A stretch of DNA of 64,000 nucleotides, taken from positions 124,001 to 188,000 of the forward strand of contig NZ_SPPC01000006.1 in assembly GCF_004570975.1 (NCBI RefSeq). Direction: 5' to 3'. Under the pieces are notes generated by a model. That model searched no databases and was not told the DNA's origin. It saw only the letters and a program-made list of their open reading frames with translations. A program made the position numbers and the translations under genes. Origin of the DNA: Barnesiella sp. WM24. Lineage in GTDB: Bacteria > Bacteroidota > Bacteroidia > Bacteroidales > Muribaculaceae. Shown here piece after piece: positions 62,743 to 64,000 of this stretch (position 1 is its first letter; each line of letters begins with the position of its first letter).

Positions 62743-63803
62743 TCGTCCCTGACGATACAGTGCATCAGTTTGCCATTGCTGTCACGCAGATGCATCCCGT
62801 TGCCTTCGCAGTAACGCCAGTAAGAACAATTGTCGCAGGCGCCACATTTCATCCACTGCCTGTTGCGATAGGGTTGAAAGCGGTTTTGCCACACATCCCA
62901 GAAGTCATCCTCATAGATATTGCCTTGCGAGTAATCGGCGCGGATACTCGGGCATGCGCCTATGCTCCCGTCGATTAGCACCGACCCCACGTTTATCCCG
63001 GCGATACATTCAAAGAAATGGTCTCTTACCTCTCCTTCGTAGCCGGCGAGGAATCCCTCACAGCAAAATGACGCATGTATAAGCCCTTCCTTTCTGGTGT
63101 CGGAAATAAATTTCATGAGTGATGATGTCTCGCTTGCCGATAGTTGAAATTGCGGATATGCCGCCGCTCTTCCCGCAGGGAATATTGTGAATAGCCTCCA
63201 GCGCTTTACCGCGGCGTCGATCAGGAGTTTTTTCAACTCTCCAAGCAGCGGCAATGAATGATGGTTCACGCAGGTCACCACATCAAAGTTCAGGTCAGCC
63301 GCCCCGGCAGTCATTTTTATCGCCGTGCAGGCATTGTCAAATGATGACGGGTGGTTTCTCATCCAATTGTGAGCATTCTCTGTCCCGTCAAGGCTTATAG
63401 TGATGTTATGTATTCCCGCTTTCCTCAGGCTTTCAAGGCGGTTTTCGTCAAGCTTCATCCCATTGGTGACTATTCCCCAGGGAAACTCCATGTCATAGAG
63501 CCTTCTGCCGACATATTCAATGTCGTCGCGCATGAGAGGTTCGCCTCCTGTTATTACGATGTTGACGTGATGAGGATTTACGTGTGGCAATAGTGATTCG
63601 GCGACCTTCAGAAAATCGTCGGCAGGCATGTCGGGTATTGACGATGAGCTCTTGCAGTCACTGCCGCAATGGCGGCATGACAGATTGCATCGTTGCGTAC
63701 ATTCCCAGAATAGCTGCCTGAGTGCATGCGCTTTCCTGCGTTGTCGCTTTATCCTGAGATTAAGTTCAAGGGCGAGTCTCTGTTTTAATCCGAGATGTTT
63801 CAT
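62736..63803 (-). CDS. Radical SAM/SPASM enzyme
   Basis: This 355-aa enzyme has the radical SAM Cys triad C39-x3-C43-x2-C46 in QRCNLSCRHCGSD, followed by GGEPLM. A C-terminal SPASM-type Cys cluster (CGACDNCSYWRYCEGNG) adds auxiliary Fe-S sites. Such enzymes often modify peptides or carry out maturation. It resembles Bacteroidales radical SAM families associated with small-peptide systems, but no precursor is visible here. It follows the truncated gene by 2 nt and may share its operon. Confidence 0.88.
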   Translation of the reverse strand: MKHLGLKQRLALELNLRIKRQRRKAHALRQLFWECTQRCNLSCRHCGSDCKSSSSIPDMPADDFLKVAESLLPHVNPHHVNIVITGGEPLMRDDIEYVGRRLYDMEFPWGIVTNGMKLDENRLESLRKAGIHNITISLDGTENAHNWMRNHPSSFDNACTAIKMTAGAADLNFDVVTCVNHHSLPLLGELKKLLIDAAVKRWRLFTIFPAGRAAAYPQFQLSASETSSLMKFISDTRKEGLIHASFCCEGFLAGYEGEVRDHFFECIAGINVGSVLIDGSIGACPSIRADYSQGNIYEDDFWDVWQNRFQPYRNRQWMKCGACDNCSYWRYCEGNGMHLRDSNGKLMHCIVRDDH

Positions 63804-63805
63804 CG

Positions 63806-64000
63806 TCAGTCAGTTTTTTTCTTCAGTTGAAAATTGGCTGTGGCTGTCGCTATGCCGCGATTCCACGAGTCGTTATTATCCTCCTTTACATAGTCGAGGT
63901 TGACGATGACCGAGTCATTTTCAAGCGTTTTGTTTTCCGTGAGGCATACAATTTTCACTCTGTCATCCGGAAAAATATATACCCTGTCGGTTGAGTAGTC
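63806..64000 (-). CDS. C-terminus of an unknown protein (start outside window)
   Basis: The frame open at the right edge ends in TGA at 63806-63808 and encodes 64 residues (beta-rich, DRVKIVCLTENKTLE, ending NFQLKKKTD). Family unknown. It is 2 nt upstream of the radical SAM gene and could be its functional partner. Confidence 0.6.
   Translation of the reverse strand, partial: DYSTDRVYIFPDDRVKIVCLTENKTLENDSVIVNLDYVKEDNNDSWNRGIATATANFQLKKKTD

Overview
The window looks like a chromosome segment of a gut-type member of the Bacteroidales. A Muribaculaceae-like lineage is my guess from gene content, not a proven assignment. The evidence is: repeated Bacteroidetes promoters (TTTG/TTG, about 20 bp, then TAnnTTTG); BspA-type leucine-rich proteins with type IX secretion tails; TPR/membrane/HTH regulators; DUF4421, DUF4294, DUF4369 and DUF2795 proteins; and a choloylglycine-hydrolase-family enzyme.

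Layout, left (1-40,050): a truncated GH31 glucosidase diverges from a GH13 lipoprotein. Then come rnhB with a receiver protein, a Na/Pi cotransporter, a bile-salt-hydrolase-like enzyme, a DUF4421 protein and a CaCA antiporter. A minus-strand operon follows (epimerase, small membrane protein, LRR protein, trmB, Mrp/ApbC), then a PIN plus XRE-ImmA pair, a BI-1 protein, divergent argS and nadB, and tRNA-Asp. An envelope operon (acyltransferase, sigma-54 regulator, LptE, unknown, secG) precedes an Lrp regulator and a dtd-mazG-deoC operon. Next are a phospholipase A and several membrane or lipoproteins, an AT-rich stretch of secreted proteins (LRR, caspase-like peptidase), a TPR regulator, a K+ channel, a PduO-type adenosyltransferase and a DUF2795 gene.

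Middle (about 40,029-57,229): a roughly 17.2-kb integrated element sits at the 3' end of the DUF2795 gene. It starts with a tyrosine integrase and ends with a serine recombinase and an HTH protein. A roughly 185-bp imperfect direct repeat flanks it and duplicates the last codons, stop and terminator of the target gene. Its cargo is mostly unrecognised. One minus-strand operon holds an FtsZ-C-domain-like protein (interrupted by TGA), an alpha/beta hydrolase fused to a new 'FFG/RKGDIV' domain, a stand-alone copy of that domain, and a DprA-like protein. Others carry cytoplasmic DUF285 repeat proteins, a catalytic-domain-less recombinase-like protein and acidic unknowns. Three cargo promoters share a 35-bp-spaced direct-repeat operator. 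A primase-like gene has two in-frame TAG codons with clear homology across the second.

Right (57,230-64,000): a small membrane protein, an AspT/YidE-type transporter that may be leaderless, a two-gene restriction-modification system (PD-(D/E)XK nuclease plus N6-adenine methylase), an unknown protein, a radical SAM/SPASM enzyme and a truncated unknown gene.

The best candidates for something undescribed are the four-gene hydrolase/FFG-domain/DprA operon and the repeated operator-leader cassettes that drive the cargo.
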